NCBI GenBank assembly: GCA_936450465.1
Contig: OW388296.1
Coordinates: 36,918,023-36,982,022, forward strand
Source of the DNA: Gibbula magus
Taxonomy: Eukaryota; Mollusca; Gastropoda; Trochida; Trochidae
Direction of reading: 5' to 3'
DNA: 64,000 bases
How positions within the stretch are numbered: the stretch's first letter is position 1; every line of letters begins with the position of its first letter. A program made the position numbers and the translations under genes. This document shows, in pieces, positions 37,850 to 48,859 of the stretch. The notes below the pieces were generated by a model. It made no database searches and was not told the DNA's origin. It worked only from the letters and a program-made list of their open reading frames with translations.

Positions 37850-38737
37850 AAATATAAGGCACAGTCTCTTTGCTACATGTCAAGTGATATAAGCCGGTAG
37901 TAATCACATAACTTATGTTGGGACATCGCATCAATTTCCAAAGTCACAAATGGTGGGGTCAATTTTATGAAATATGTGGCGGACAATACTCCTTATTACT
38001 ATGAACCACTTTCCACTATCACCAGTCCATATCTTAATGAGTGTTGAATCTCGACATGTAGGTTTTAATTCGCCTGAACGTTTCAAACATGACAAAAGGG
38101 GGGAATTCCAAAGTAATTCCTGTTTTTATAAAATACTTACTCCTAATATCATGAGTTCTTTTTTGTATGCCCATTCTAGCCAAACGTACAAAAATAAACC
38201 AAGTTTATCCCATTAAATTTTCCTAGCAATGGATGGTGCGACATGTACGTTGCTCTGCACTAGGAGGCAACATCTATAAGTACCAGCGCTACCCGTTAGA
38301 CTTCCTCAATAAACATTAAAATCCATAACCCATATACCCTACCTCTCTCTTTAACTGTCCTTGTCAGGACTCCTAATATCATGATACTTTGTCAAAGAGG
38401 AAGGTTTGGAAAGGAGCCATGTTCTGACAAGTCACTGTAATGCAAAGGAAAATATGCCAGCAGTGGTCATGCCTCCCACCAGGTCAGCGTGACCTAATTG
38501 GAGTTGCCTACCAGTTCATAGTCAAATACAATAGCAAAAAAGTAGAGAAGGAAAATGTACTCAACATCAGCTTGTAAATATTTCAGGAAGGACATCCATC
38601 ACTTCCACCCTGTGAAGGGCGTACGGAAGATCTTCTCAAGCCCCATAAAGGGCAGACTTTATATTGGCACTAGGGGCAAGGTTAGTGTACCCAACCAGCA
38701 GCCCAAAACATACTTTCAAACAAAATTAAAGCACAGT
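37850..38737. other. No gene recognised
   Basis: To the right of the split host repeat, this stretch has a few frames under 85 codons without splice or family support. The right part (about 38230-38730) has somewhat higher GC but nothing I can name. Confidence 0.4.
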
Positions 38738-39020
38738 CGCCAGACCCTAAATATACACCTACGTATATATATCTACTTACCTTTGTAACATATAAAGAAG
38801 GTATGACACTTCCGCCATCTTGAATCCTGGCATAGGACCGGAAATGTAAACTTGGACCAGTCTACGACTTTAACAAAACGTATTTGAGCCAGCAAACCAG
38901 TGTCACCATATCCGGTCCTATTCCAGGATTCAAGATAGCGGACAGTATCATACCTTATTTATATGTTACATAGGTAGGTAGATATATATATACGTAGGTG
39001 TATATTTAGGGTCTGGTGCC
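38738..39020. mobile_element. Foldback element, about 110-bp arms
   Basis: The left arm from GCCAGACCCTAAATATACAC through GCCATCTTGAATCCTGGCAT is matched by the right arm ending GTGTATATTTAGGGTCTGG. The loop is about 60 bp. The arms differ slightly, and the inner ends read GACCGGAAATG and CATATCCGGTC. Confidence 0.85.
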
Positions 39021-39568
39021 TGTGGATGACGCAAGCACACAGTTCACAGAAATCCATAGTGAAATCCATCCCGTCCACAGATCCCTAGGTACAGTCCTGA
39101 TCATCCATGATGGAAATGTTCCTCACTAGGGGCTCCAAATGTAGCAGGGTCACATGTTGATGCAAAGAACAAACACCCTGGGTGTGAGAACGTTTATTTC
39201 GTCGGATGGTATACGGGTGATGAGTTGATGGTGAAGACACTCTGTAACAATAAATATAATATACATCACATACACATACATGATAAAAGATACATATAAT
39301 TCAAAACATATGTTAATACATTATTGATACTGATACGCAGTACCAATTAATGTTACTTATTACATTCGATATGATGACATCACATACAATAGATATGAAG
39401 TTTGCTAATATATGATACCAAATCCTCTTGAGTGACAATACGAAATGATACACATGATATGCAATATGAAAGATCATCACGAATTACATGATGATACAAT
39501 CTACAATGTAATATGAAAGGCCATTACACATGCGGCATAGTGATACAATATATGAATTTATAAACCTC
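39021..39568. other. No gene; ATGATACA-rich low-complexity tract
   Basis: 39240-39560 is full of short ATGATACA, ATACACATGATA and ATATGAAAG iterations. It is an irregular low-complexity tract without a clear period. Confidence 0.5.
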
Positions 39569-39575
39569 CAGTGAC

Positions 39576-39752
39576 GCATTCTCTTCCCACAGAGGTTACT
39601 CCCTTCACTTTTACAATGGCGTCACTGATTGCACAACTAGATTCAATTGCAACCAATCAGGACACTCCCTTTCTGACTCCGATTTCGAGCGTAAAACAAC
39701 AGAGAGTAGGATCGGAAATCTGAAGGGAGTAACCTCTGTGGGAAGAGAATGC
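39576..39752. mobile_element. 177-bp MITE with 32-bp perfect TIRs and 7-8-bp TSD
   Basis: The termini GCATTCTCTTCCCACAGAGG and CCTCTGTGGGAAGAGAATGC extend to 32-bp perfect inverted repeats (39576-39607 and 39721-39752). CAGTGAC is duplicated at 39569-39575 and 39753-39759, or CCAGTGAC if one shared C is counted. The size and an 8-bp duplication would fit hAT- or P-like MITEs. The superfamily is not fixed. Confidence 0.92.
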
Positions 39753-39790
39753 CAGTGACGTCACTCTATTGTTTTCCGGGGACACTATTT

Positions 39791-40018
39791 CTTGCAACTT
39801 CCCAATGCAAGGCATAACTCTTGCCAGTCTCCATTACTGGCTGATTTAGGCCTTGCAGTATTTCCTTAAAAAATCTGTGTTTAGAAATCCAGGCCCGCTA
39901 TGCATTTCTGGTGCAGCGATTCACTATCTTGACACAACAAAGCGAGGGAAATACCGCAAGGGTTAAATCAGCCAGTAATGCAAACTGGTAAGAGTTATGC
40001 CTTGCGTTTGGAAGTTGT
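39791..40018. mobile_element. Small foldback/MITE with about 65-bp imperfect TIRs
   Basis: GCAACTTCCCAATGCAAGGC and CATTACTGGCTGATTTA on the left pair with TAAATCAGCCAGTAATG and GCCTTGCGTTTGGAAGTTGT on the right. The interior of about 100 bp is non-coding. Confidence 0.8.
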
Positions 40019-40805
40019 ATTTCTTGTAATTTCCCTCGAACCTGATACAATCTTGCTACCTCTCGCAATAATCTTAATAATGTCCTCTTCATATATCTAT
40101 ATTTAAATGCTGAAATCTCCATCTTTGTATGTGTGATGACCAACTCTATTGAAAAATAACAATTAATTCAAATACCAATCTGAAAATGTTTTGCTGATAA
40201 GCCGTTTCAAAACCAAAACTTTCATAGTACTGGCCCAAAAGCTTATATATAAGCGCCATTCTACATCAAGGTCTATCTGCATGTGAAATTGGTTGCATTT
40301 GAATGAGACGTATTTTTGGCCTAATCTTGCTGACAAAATCCGTGAAATAATTAAAAAGAAAACCGACATCAATAACAATACGGTTAAGGATCCTTAAATA
40401 TTCATAGAGAACCTGGTTCGGTAACCAAGCAAACTTTTGCTTATATAAATCTCTCAACAGTACAATCCCATACAAAACCAACAGAGGAACTTGACATAAA
40501 AACGACAAACTAAAGTATAATCATATTTAGTGAACATGACTGTCACTTAATGTCAGTGTCAGTGTTCAAGAACGGCTGATATTCACACGTTACGGTGAGA
40601 ATATAAATAAAATAATTGATTTAAATCTAAATGGTTTATCTTACCTTGAGAAATATCATCTCAAGGTAAAGACAGCAGAACAAAGATACTAACTTTAAAA
40701 CATCTGTTATCAACAACTCATAACTGCTTGCTCTTCACTTTTAATTTTGCCCTCCAGTGAACAGTTTGGACTAGTCTATTTTTGTTGTAGGTAATGCAGT
40801 AATTA
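40019..40805. other. No gene recognised
   Basis: Three overlapping minus-strand frames of 71-81 codons have no family or splice support. A short hairpin, TTACCTTGAGA..TCTCAAGGTAA, is at about 40641-40669. Confidence 0.4.
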
Positions 40806-41365
40806 ACCCCAAAGCTGTCTCAAACTCAACTCAACTCAAACTCTTTATTCTCGGAAACCACTCTCGGTGGTACAAGATATACAGTTTTGATTAATGATAC
40901 ATAAAACATAAAAGCAAGATGGCAGGGTATAATTATTCACATGTACAATGCTACACTGAATTTCAGCATAGTACCACCCATGGTTCGCTAGTTTCAGCCG
41001 ATGCTCGCAGGTTTCACTGCAATGCATAGCCACATGGCGTTGTGGGCTTTCTCCCTGCCGTAATACTAGCAGCCGCGATATAAGTGAAATAATCTTGAAA
41101 GCGGCGTTAAACCCCAACTCACCTCACCTCACCTCAATAATATTAAGATACAGTGTTAATACACAAAAATGTTTTTATAAGTCATTAAGTTTGGAAATGA
41201 TAAATAGTTCTTAGAAATGTATATCTGTCTTTGTTCTAGAAAAGCATGGCTTTTGAATAAATAATGGAATTCATCTGCAATTTCAGGGGATTTACAAATA
41301 TTGCATGTTCTATTTTCACGGCCAACTTCAAAGTTGGTAAATACACGTGTTTAAAGGCGACGTCA
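40806..41365 (-). pseudogene. 3-prime end of a non-LTR retrotransposon, interrupted by a SINE
   Basis: On the minus strand, 41356-41240 reads NFEVGRENRTCNICKSPEIA followed by DEFHYLF. This is the C-terminal CxxC...H zinc-knuckle region of APE-type ORF2 proteins, with the final cysteine replaced. A short tail of codons to a stop follows, and then 3-prime UTR. The element ends at about 40806 in (TTGAG)-like iterations after an AATAAAG signal. The 3-prime UTR is split by the SINE at 40945-41134. It is 5-prime truncated, as is common for target-primed insertions. Confidence 0.7.
40945..41134 (+). mobile_element. 5-prime-truncated SINE, same family as 31420
   Basis: The sequence from ACAATGCTACACTGAATTTC through GCAGCCGCGATATAA to GCGGCGTTAAACCCCAACTC and the CACCTCACCTC tail matches the body and tail of the SINE at 31420. 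The tRNA-like head is missing. Confidence 0.85.
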
Positions 41366-41447
41366 GGATGTCAAGGAGCCTATTTTGGTGAAGCAACTGC
41401 AGCTAGATGATGGGTACCATCTCAAAATGCCAGCTGGCTTTTCTTTC

Positions 41448-41760
41448 TCATAGGCGTCTCCCACAGGCATGCTCAATAATTACTTTAGCATTAGTATCCC
41501 TGGGGACTGTGACCTTTCGGGTGCCTCCCCCTGTCTGTTTGCGGACTTGTTTGCCTTCATGAATCCAGCCAAATTCAATTGCCCTCTCCTGTTTTAAAGC
41601 TATTTTGTTACCAAGCTTCGTTTTACCCTTCTTTCTCTCAGGAGCACGAATTTCCTCATCTGTATCCATTGCATCGCTATTCACTCTTCTTAGGTTTCTC
41701 CTCAGTTCTGCCAAAATTTTTCTTCTTTTCGCGTCACTGGCGTTATCCGCACTTCTTTAC
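41448..41760 (-). pseudogene. Fragment of a GGGTR-motif protein family
   Basis: The open minus-strand frame (stop-to-stop, no ATG at its start) reads through SDAKRRKILAELRRN, a basic and acidic stretch, and then ERAIEFGWIH and KQVRKQTGGGTRKV. A hydrophobic or aromatic-Gly-Trp sequence, then QVR and GGGTRK, is a pattern I recognise from uncharacterised multicopy proteins of fishes, cnidarians and molluscs. No function is known to me. The frame ends in a stop right after the motif, where relatives usually continue. An acceptor-like CCTTGCAG just upstream leads into a different frame. I read it as a partial, probably dead copy. It could instead be one exon of a transposon-borne gene. Confidence 0.5.
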
Positions 41761-41765
41761 AAGTT

Positions 41766-42374
41766 GTTCACATGGTTCCTGCAAGGATACAGTGTGACAT
41801 GTACAAGTATGTATGTAAAGAATTGTCAATAAAATACGCTCAATAAGAAAGGCAGCTAAATCTTAAGCATTTGATTTGAAAAAGATATACATCTTCAAAC
41901 AAGATATTTTCAATGAATCCATAATAATCGTTTTCACATAAACAATCCTGAGACCACGATTCATACCTTCGCATTAAATTTGTTAGTTTTATTTTGTCCT
42001 AAACGTCGTTCATATGTCAAAACAATGGTGCACCCCTCTTTTGCCAGAGAGATGATGCATTTACACAATACAAAAACTGTAGTTTGTTACACTTTGTGAC
42101 ATTCGCCATCAAGGAACAAGATTCTCCCCACCCCCCTCCACTGTGAACACGTTTGGAGTCCTATAAAAGTGAATTCTTTCCTTAGAAGCCATCACTTATG
42201 ATGGTAACGGAACATTCTTATGTTATTTTCTTTTCAAATATGAACATTAAATAGGCAATATGCATTGTTAATAACCATTTTGTTGGCGAATACCTCATGT
42301 AATATCCATTCTCCATCTGAACAAATGTCTATATTGATATATCCCAAAGTGGAAAAATAGAATTTTAACTTATT
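41766..42374. other. No gene recognised
   Basis: AT-rich sequence with nothing named. A C-rich run is at about 42118-42140. Confidence 0.4.
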
Positions 42375-42860
42375 CGGCAATCCGTCCGTCCATCCATCCG
42401 TAAACTTTTCGCTTTTTCGACTTCTTCTCCAGAACCAATGACTCCACAGAGCTGAAATTTTATGTGCAGACTCCTTGGCCAATGGGGATTCTAAATTGAA
42501 GATTCCGTGACCCCGTGACCCCAAATGGGGTCACAGGGGTCACATGGTTAAAAACCTATTTTCATCTTCTTCTCCAGTTCCAAAGGGTCTAGAGAGCTGA
42601 AAAGTTGTGTGCAGACTCCTTGGCCACCTGGGATTCTAAATTGTAGATCTCTTGACCCTGTGACCCCAAATGGGGTCACTGGGGTCACATCCTTAAAAAA
42701 CCCATTTTCATCTTTTTCTCCAGTTCCAAAAGGTGTAGAGAGCTGAAAAGTTGTGTGCAAACTCCTTGGCCAATGGGGATTCTAAATTGTAGATTTCATG
42801 ACCCCGTGACCCCAATCTAGGTCACGGGTCATGACCCAAAAACCTATTTTATAAATAAAC
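42375..42860 (+). repeat. Family A copy, three units of about 148 bp
   Basis: TCCGTCCGTCCATCCATCCG is followed by units with CTTCTTCTCCAGTTCCAAAG and GACCCCAAATGGGGTCAC. All small ORFs here are repeat translations. Confidence 0.9.
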
Positions 42861-42954
42861 TTCAACCTCATTTGGGCTTTCTGCCCCCAAATTCATAGAA
42901 GAAGCCCTTCATGCCACTTATCTGGGTCTCTGATACCCCAGCATAACTTCAAAC

Positions 42955-43085
42955 AAACCCGGGTTTTTAACTCCAGGGCACAATGTCCGGGTTATTAACT
43001 CCAGGGTACATCCCCTTAAGCCCGAGTTACTTAACTCCAGGACACCATGTCTGGGTTAACATTACTCCAGGGTAATTACATATGT
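42955..43085 (+). repeat. Irregular minisatellite of TTAACTCCAGG motifs
   Basis: CCGGGTTTTTAACTCCAGGG and related TTATTAACTCCAGGGTAC, TTACTTAACTCCAGGAC and AACATTACTCCAGGGTAA motifs recur every 30-40 bp. Confidence 0.65.
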
Positions 43086-43452
43086 GGCTTCTTCTCTCAT
43101 CAATCTTTCTCTTCATTCCAAAATTTGAGCTTCCAAGACAGCACCCAAAAGAATTCCAAATATTAAAAATATCAAATTTTAACCATTCTTCTGTCGTTAT
43201 TTGATTGCACAAACATAATTTTATAGATGCTTTTTAAAGGGGTATTTTGTTGATTTAAATACGACATGACCAAAATATATCATTGACATATTCCCAATAC
43301 ACTCATGACTGACAGGAAAGGTAGGTTTCAAACTTAATCCTTTATTCCTTACACAATGCAGACATAAATTGGTACCTATACATACATATGTATATATAAT
43401 ACTAGAAAAAAATATAAATACAGCCATGGCACAACAGATTGAACACTCATCA

Positions 43453-43694
43453 GGGATGTAGCTCAGTTGGTAGAGTGTTTGCTCATCACCCAGAAGACCG
43501 GGGTTCGATTCCCGGTCGCGTCATACCAAAAGACGTTAAAAGATGGAAGTTGTTGCTTCCTTGCTTGCCACTCAGCATTATAAGGATAGAACAACGCTTG
43601 AACTGCGCTGCACAGTGGCTGCCGGGTGCAAAATGCACAAACCGAATTTCCGATTTACAATGAATTGAGGACAATAAAGAGTTATTATTATTAT
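43453..43694 (+). mobile_element. tRNA-derived SINE, second family
   Basis: The head GGGATGTAGCTCAGTTGGTA (A box) and the B box GGTTCGATTCC at 43502-43512 are tRNA-like. The body is AGACGTTAAAAGATGGAAG..., and the tail is GACAATAAAGAGTTATTATT. There is no match to this body elsewhere in the window. Confidence 0.8.
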
Positions 43695-43770
43695 CCTCTG
43701 GAGCTCTATTGGTAAAGGCGCTGCTCGACAATATAGAGGTCCAGGGTTCGAATCCCATCTTCGTCACTTA
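43695..43770 (+). other. tRNA-like sequence inside the duplicated segment
   Basis: TATTGGTAAAGGCGCTGCTC resembles an A-box half and GGTTCGAATCC (43745-43755) is a B box. The same sequence occurs at 60128-60185 in the other copy. It is probably the head of an old SINE rather than a tRNA gene, because the 3-prime acceptor half does not pair well with the 5-prime end. Confidence 0.55.
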
Positions 43771-44059
43771 CAAAATTTTCATTTCTAATTTGACAAAATT
43801 TCCAAATTTTACAAGCCATTTGTTTCCGTAGGTTGAATATCCCATAACCGACCATGGTGGTTATGAGATAACCAACCTGCGCAGATGGTGGTTATGGCAT
43901 AAAACCTGCAACTCAAACAAAAGAAATAACTTCCCAAGGGGTGTACTGACACCAATGGTTCTTTTTGGAAAGATTCAGGGCCCAGTCGATTTGGCTGACC
44001 TTGACATTATTTTTCAAATTTGTACCGGGTATATAGTATCTATTCATAAAATATCATTA

Positions 44060-45056
44060 TTTTGTTATCGCATGTTATCGTGACCCCAAATGGGGTCACA
44101 CCCTTAAAAACCTATTTTCATCTTCTTCTCCAGTTCCAAAAGGTCTAGAGAGCTGAAAAGTTGTGTGCAGACTCCTTTGCCAATGGGGATTCTAAATTGT
44201 AGATTTCATGACCCCCTGACCCACAATAAGGTCACAGGGGTCACGACCTTAAAAACCTACTTTCATCTTCTTTTCCAGTTCTAAAAGGTCTAGAGAACTG
44301 ACAAATTGTGTGCAGACTCCTTGGCCAATGGGGATTCTAAATTGTAGATTTCATGACCCTGTGACCCCAAATGGGGTCACAGGGGTCACATCCTCAAAAA
44401 CCTATTTTCATCTTCTTCTCCAGTTCCAAAAGGTCTAGAGAGCTGAAAAGTTGTGTGCAGACTCCTTGGCCAATGGGGATTCTAAATTGTAGATTTCGTG
44501 ACCCCATGACCCCAAATGGGGTCATAGGGGTCACTACCTTAAAAACCTAATTTCATCTTCTTCTCCAGTTCTAACAGGTCTAGAGAACTGAAAAATTGTG
44601 TGCAGACTCCTTGGCCAATGGGGATACTAAATTGTAGATTTCACGACCCTGTGACCCCAGGCCAAATGGGATCACAGGGGTCACATCCTTAAAAACCTAT
44701 TTTCATCTTCTTCTCCAGTTCCAAAAGGTCTGGAGAACTGAAAAGTTGTGTGCAGACTCCTTGGCCAATGGTGGATTCAAAATTGTAGATTTTGTGACCC
44801 TATGACCCCAATCTAGGTCAAGGGTCATGACCCAAAAACCTATTTTCATCTTTATCTCAAGTATGTAAAGCTCTAGAAATGTGAAATTGTAATTGTAGGA
44901 TTGGTAACCCTGTGACTTCAAATGTGGGTCACAGGGGTCATGATCTAAAAAACCTATTTTTTGCTTGTTAACAATGTATTACTTGAGATAACTTAGATAT
45001 TCAACCTTAGATAATAAATCAATGAAATCCTTGTGAGCTACAGAGCCCTTGGCTCT
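44060..45056 (+). repeat. Family A copy, about 6 tandem units, with right terminus
   Basis: Units start at about 44108, 44255, 44402, 44548 and 44697. They are followed by a diverged unit and a terminus, GTGAGCTACAGAGCCCTTGG plus CTCT and a T-run, at about 45031-45056. Confidence 0.9.
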
Positions 45057-45060
45057 ATTT

Positions 45061-45955
45061 TTTAACATTTAACGTTAGAAAATGGTTCTCACACCAGGTC
45101 ACAAAGTGGTTGATATTATCTCTGTAAGAAAGTTCATTATCTTGAATAAGTCCTACCAACGCCGCATCTTCAGCAAATTTTACAGTTAGATTATTGGGAC
45201 TATCACTTACACAATCATTTGTATACAGGGTAAATAATACGGGCGAAAGGACATTCTTGAGGGGTACCGGTATTTGTATACAGAATAGAGGAGTAGGAGG
45301 AATTAACCTTTACAAATTGAGGTCTAAAAGTTAAAAATTTGTCAATCCACAGTAATAATTTACCATTTACGCCCATGTTTAAGAGTTTCTTTAACAATAT
45401 GTGAGGCTGGATTGTATTGAATGCTGAAGTAAAGTCCACAAATAAAATTCTCACATAGGATATTGGATGCTCAAAATGCTTATACACACTGTTTAAGATG
45501 CATAGTTTTGCATCTTCAACACCCCTTCTTGCTCTATATGCAAACTGATACGGATCAAGTAAATGACTAACGTCACACAATAATGAGTTTAGAATGATGC
45601 GTTCAAAAAATTTCATAGCTATAGAAGTAAGAGCGACTGGTCGAATATTATTCATTTCAGTAGAATTAATCTTTTTAGGTACTGGTACATTCTTTGATGT
45701 TTTCCACATTTCTGGGATCACATGACAATCGATGGAGAATTGATACAGTCGACAGAATACAGCATACAATTGTTCACAACAACGTTTCAGGACTATGCCG
45801 CCTAAACCATCTGGCCCCAGTTTCACCAGTTTCTGGTGAAATAACGATGTTGTCCCCATCTTTATTGTATATTTTATCAAGCACAGCATCCCGTTTGCTG
45901 CTGAAGTCACGCGTATCAAATCTGGCATAGAAGTTGTTCAAATCTTCAGCATATC
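45061..45955 (-). pseudogene. Reverse transcriptase fragment of a non-LTR element
   Basis: On the minus strand it starts with AEDLNNFYARFDTRDFSS (about 45945-45895). After a frameshift it continues through LGPDGLGGIVLK, IRPVALTSIAMKFFERIIL, YVRILFVDFTSAFNTIQP and TNTGTPQECP. After a second frameshift near 45235 it reads LSPVLFTLYTND and KFAEDAALVGL. These are the fingers and palm motifs of a Rex1/CR1-like reverse transcriptase. The catalytic FADD is FAED, and GxPQGC is PQEC. The endonuclease and the C-terminus are absent, and the right edge abuts the family A terminus at 45056. It is a dead fragment. Confidence 0.8.
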
Positions 45956-46119
45956 CATGTGTGTATTTTATTTAACAGCATATAAATATGTGATGATGTG
46001 TGTTATTTCAATTACATACATATATTTAGTAAGTGATGAATATAAAAACCTTGTACCATTTACTAATAGTTCAATACTCTTAGATTGATTGTATATTCAA
46101 TAATAATAATAACACGATA

Positions 46120-46862
46120 TGCCTGAAAGGGCTTATGACATGGCATGGTGTCCGTCCATCCGTCTGTAAACTTTTCGCTTTTTTTACTTCTTCTCCAGAA
46201 CTAATAACTCTAGTGAGCTGAAATTGTATGTGCAGATTCCTTGGCCAATGTGGATTCTAAATTGTTATTTTCGCGACCTCGTGACCTCAAATGGGGTCAC
46301 AGGGGTCACAACCTTAAAAACCTATTTTCATCTTTTTCTCCAGTTACAAAAGGCCTAGAAAGCTGAAAACTCCTTGGCTAATGGGGATTCTAAATTGTAG
46401 ATTTCGTGACCCAATGACCCAAAATGGGGTCACAGGGGTCACAACCTTAAAAAGCTATTTTAATCTTCTTCTCTAGTTCTAAAAGGTCTAGAGAGCTGAA
46501 AAGTTGTGTGCTGAATCCTTGGCCAATGGGGATTCTAAAGTGTTGATCTCGCGACCCCATGACCCCAAATGGGTCACAGGGGTCACATCTTTAAAAACCT
46601 ATTTTCATCTTCTTCTCCAGTTCCTAAAGGTCTAGAAAGCTGAAAAGTTATGTGCAGACTTCTTGTCCAATGGGGATTCTAAATTGTAGATTTCGAGACC
46701 CCCTGACCCAAAATAGGGTCACAGGGGTCACGAACTTAAAAACCTACTTTCATCTTCTTCTCCAGTTTCAAGAGGTCTAGAGAGCTGAATTGTTGTGAGC
46801 AGTCACCTTGGCCAATGGGGATTCTAAATTGTAGATTCGATGACCCCCAAACGACCTGGTGC
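46120..46862 (+). repeat. Family A copy, about 5 tandem units
   Basis: A partial head, GCCTGAAAGGGCTTATGACA, is followed by units at about 46318, 46457, 46600 and 46740. It ends in GATGACCCCCAAACGACC next to a small GGGCGTTAGCCC hairpin (about 46869-46917). Confidence 0.88.
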
Positions 46863-46868
46863 CGAGCG

Positions 46869-46917
46869 GTTATGCAATATAAACTTGCGAGGGCGTTAGC
46901 CCGAGCAGAGTTTATTG
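46869..46917. repeat. Hairpin with GGGCGTTAGCCC tip
   Basis: CAATATAAACTTGCGAGGGC, then GTTA, then GCCCGAGCAGAGTTTATTGCC, fold on one another. The tip resembles those of the hairpins at 9.1 and 48.9 kb. Confidence 0.7.
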
Positions 46918-46976
46918 CCATAATGCAAGGCAATTGGGTCATTATTTGCCTTACACTCCAGCGGAATACTCTATTC

Positions 46977-47159
46977 ATAACATAATTTTATAGATGCTTT
47001 TTAAAGGGGTATTTTGTTGATTTATACGACATGACCAAAATATATCAGTGACATATTCCCAATACACTCATGACTGACAGGAAAGGTAGGTTTCAAACTT
47101 AATCTTTCATTCCTTTCACAATGCAGACATAAATTGGCACCTATACATACATATTTATA
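46977..47159 (+). repeat. Duplicated segment, left half of the interrupted copy
   Basis: The sequence is nearly identical to 43210-43400 and stops at TATA, where the palindromic element begins. The right half resumes at 60097. Confidence 0.85.
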
Positions 47160-47261
47160 GACCTCTCCACGGAGCAGTGCGTCACGCCGCTCTCAGTTAC
47201 TCCCCTTTGTGGTGGCGCTAGCGTCGTCCGCTATTAAGCGGCTGCAAAATGACGTTTCACG

Positions 47262-47580
47262 TTAGGGGATGGGTGGGCCACTAGTACCTGCTCCAGTGAC
47301 CCACTAGTAGTTTGTCCAGCTGATAGAAGGTGGGCCACCAGTGGCAGCCACTAGTAGCTGTCTGCCACCAGCGGCCCACCTGCTACCATGCTGGTGGGCT
47401 ACTTGCTATCCACCAGTGGCAAGCCACTACGCTATCATACCGGTGGGCCACTTGCTACTCACCACCAGCTATCTGCCACCAGTTGCCCACTCGCTATCAC
47501 ACCGGTGGGCCACTTGCTACCCACCAGTGGCAAGCCACTAGCTACCTGCCACTAGTGGCCCACTAGGGGGTGTGTTATCT
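47262..47580 (+). repeat. Imperfect CCACTAGTGGC-type minisatellite in the left arm
   Basis: GCCACTAGTAGC, GCCACCAGTGGC and GGTGGGCCACTTGCTA recur in about four loose units of 60-80 bp. The array is absent from the right arm of the palindrome, so it expanded after the arms formed or was lost on the right. Confidence 0.8.
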
Positions 47581-47678
47581 GGGCTGTAGCTTGTCTCTAA
47601 AATAACTTTTAAGTCCAAGTTTTGAGTGAAGGCAGAAACAATATATCAATTTAATTCTGACTGTTTACTGCTTCCAGT

Positions 47679-48024
47679 GCTAGTGAACAATGAGATTTTG
47701 ATTTTGTTTAAACTGCATCCATTTTCAAGAGAGTTACTTGAGTTTCTGTAATATGGGTGAGATTTTTTTCTCAGCGAAGGGAGATAATTTTTCTCATTAT
47801 TGTTAACATTTCTCGTATAATTTGCAATCAAGTAACAACTGTTTCTTCTTCGCTAGTGAACAATGAGATTTTGATTTTGTTTAAACTGCATCCATTTTCA
47901 AGAGAGTTACTTGAGTTTCTGTAATATGGGTGAGATTTTTTTCTCAGCGAAGGGAGATAATTTTTCTCATTATTGTTAACATTTCTCGTATAATTTGCAA
48001 TCAAGTAACAACTGTTTCTTCTTA
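47679..48024 (+). repeat. 173-bp tandem duplication in the left arm
   Basis: GCTAGTGAACAATGAGATTT starts two almost identical 173-bp units (47679 and 47852). The right arm has one copy (about 54470-54640). Confidence 0.93.
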
Positions 48025-48859
48025 AAAACGTTACAAACGCATTGTGGAATTATATGTTATAAAAATATAGATTATTGAAAGAGGAAATATATGCAATTAT
48101 TATATACCCCCTATTCACGCAATAGCATAAATAGCCTATGTAAAATTAATTGCAAACATGGTAAACTATAATTATCCAGCGATACACAAAGGGTACGTGA
48201 GAAATTAAAGTGTGCTTAGTCTTTTCGCCTAAAATATCCATTTTCCGTAGAAGCAGTTAATGATTAAAAAGTGTTTTTAAAAACTCACGTTTCCCCCCTT
48301 GCTTAACGTTTAGAAAGTGAATAATTTTTGGGTTATGAGAATGATATGATTGAGAGAACTTATGTGTTTGGTTGGCCAAATAAAAAGAGGATTATTTGGT
48401 GTTTAAAACGCCACATTTCTGACCACAAAGGCTATAATAAACATTAAAAAAATTATATTTACAGTGTAATATTATTACTTATCTCTCATCTAGTGACGGG
48501 TGCATGAAAGCCGGTATTTTCATAAGTGGTGCATTCAGCTAAATATGCTTCATCTTCCTACATTGCTAGTGTGCAAAATAGTATTTAACATACTATACTT
48601 GAACAATTAGGTTAATTCATGTTGTGTAGTTCATGCATATTTCGGACTCTGGTATTACTCGATTGTGTAGATGAGTGCACGTGAGTGAAGGAAGACGCAT
48701 ATATTATATACAAATAATTTTAAGCATCTACAGTAAATCTTGACAGTACATACAACAAATGTACAAATATATAGTATTTAATTATGTTCTAATAAAATAA
48801 CATACGAACAAAAATGTATACAGCAGGTGGCTATACTATTACGTACATGTAACATTTAG

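Larger units (their letters stand above)
43210..44040 (+). repeat. Duplicated segment, copy without the palindrome
   Basis: 43216-43400 matches 46983-47159, sharing GATGCTTTTTAAAGGGGTAT and TGACTGACAGGAAAGGTAGG. 43705-44025 matches 60128-60440, sharing CTGCTCGACAATATAGAGGT and GACCATGGTGGTTATGAGAT. The second copy is therefore the same segment opened by the insertion of 47160-60096. This copy carries its own SINE at 43453-43694. Confidence 0.85.

Noticed and set aside
43453..43523. tRNA gene
   Set aside because: It is the closest to a tRNA in the window, but it leads directly into a SINE-like body and an (ATT) tail. I treat it as a SINE head.
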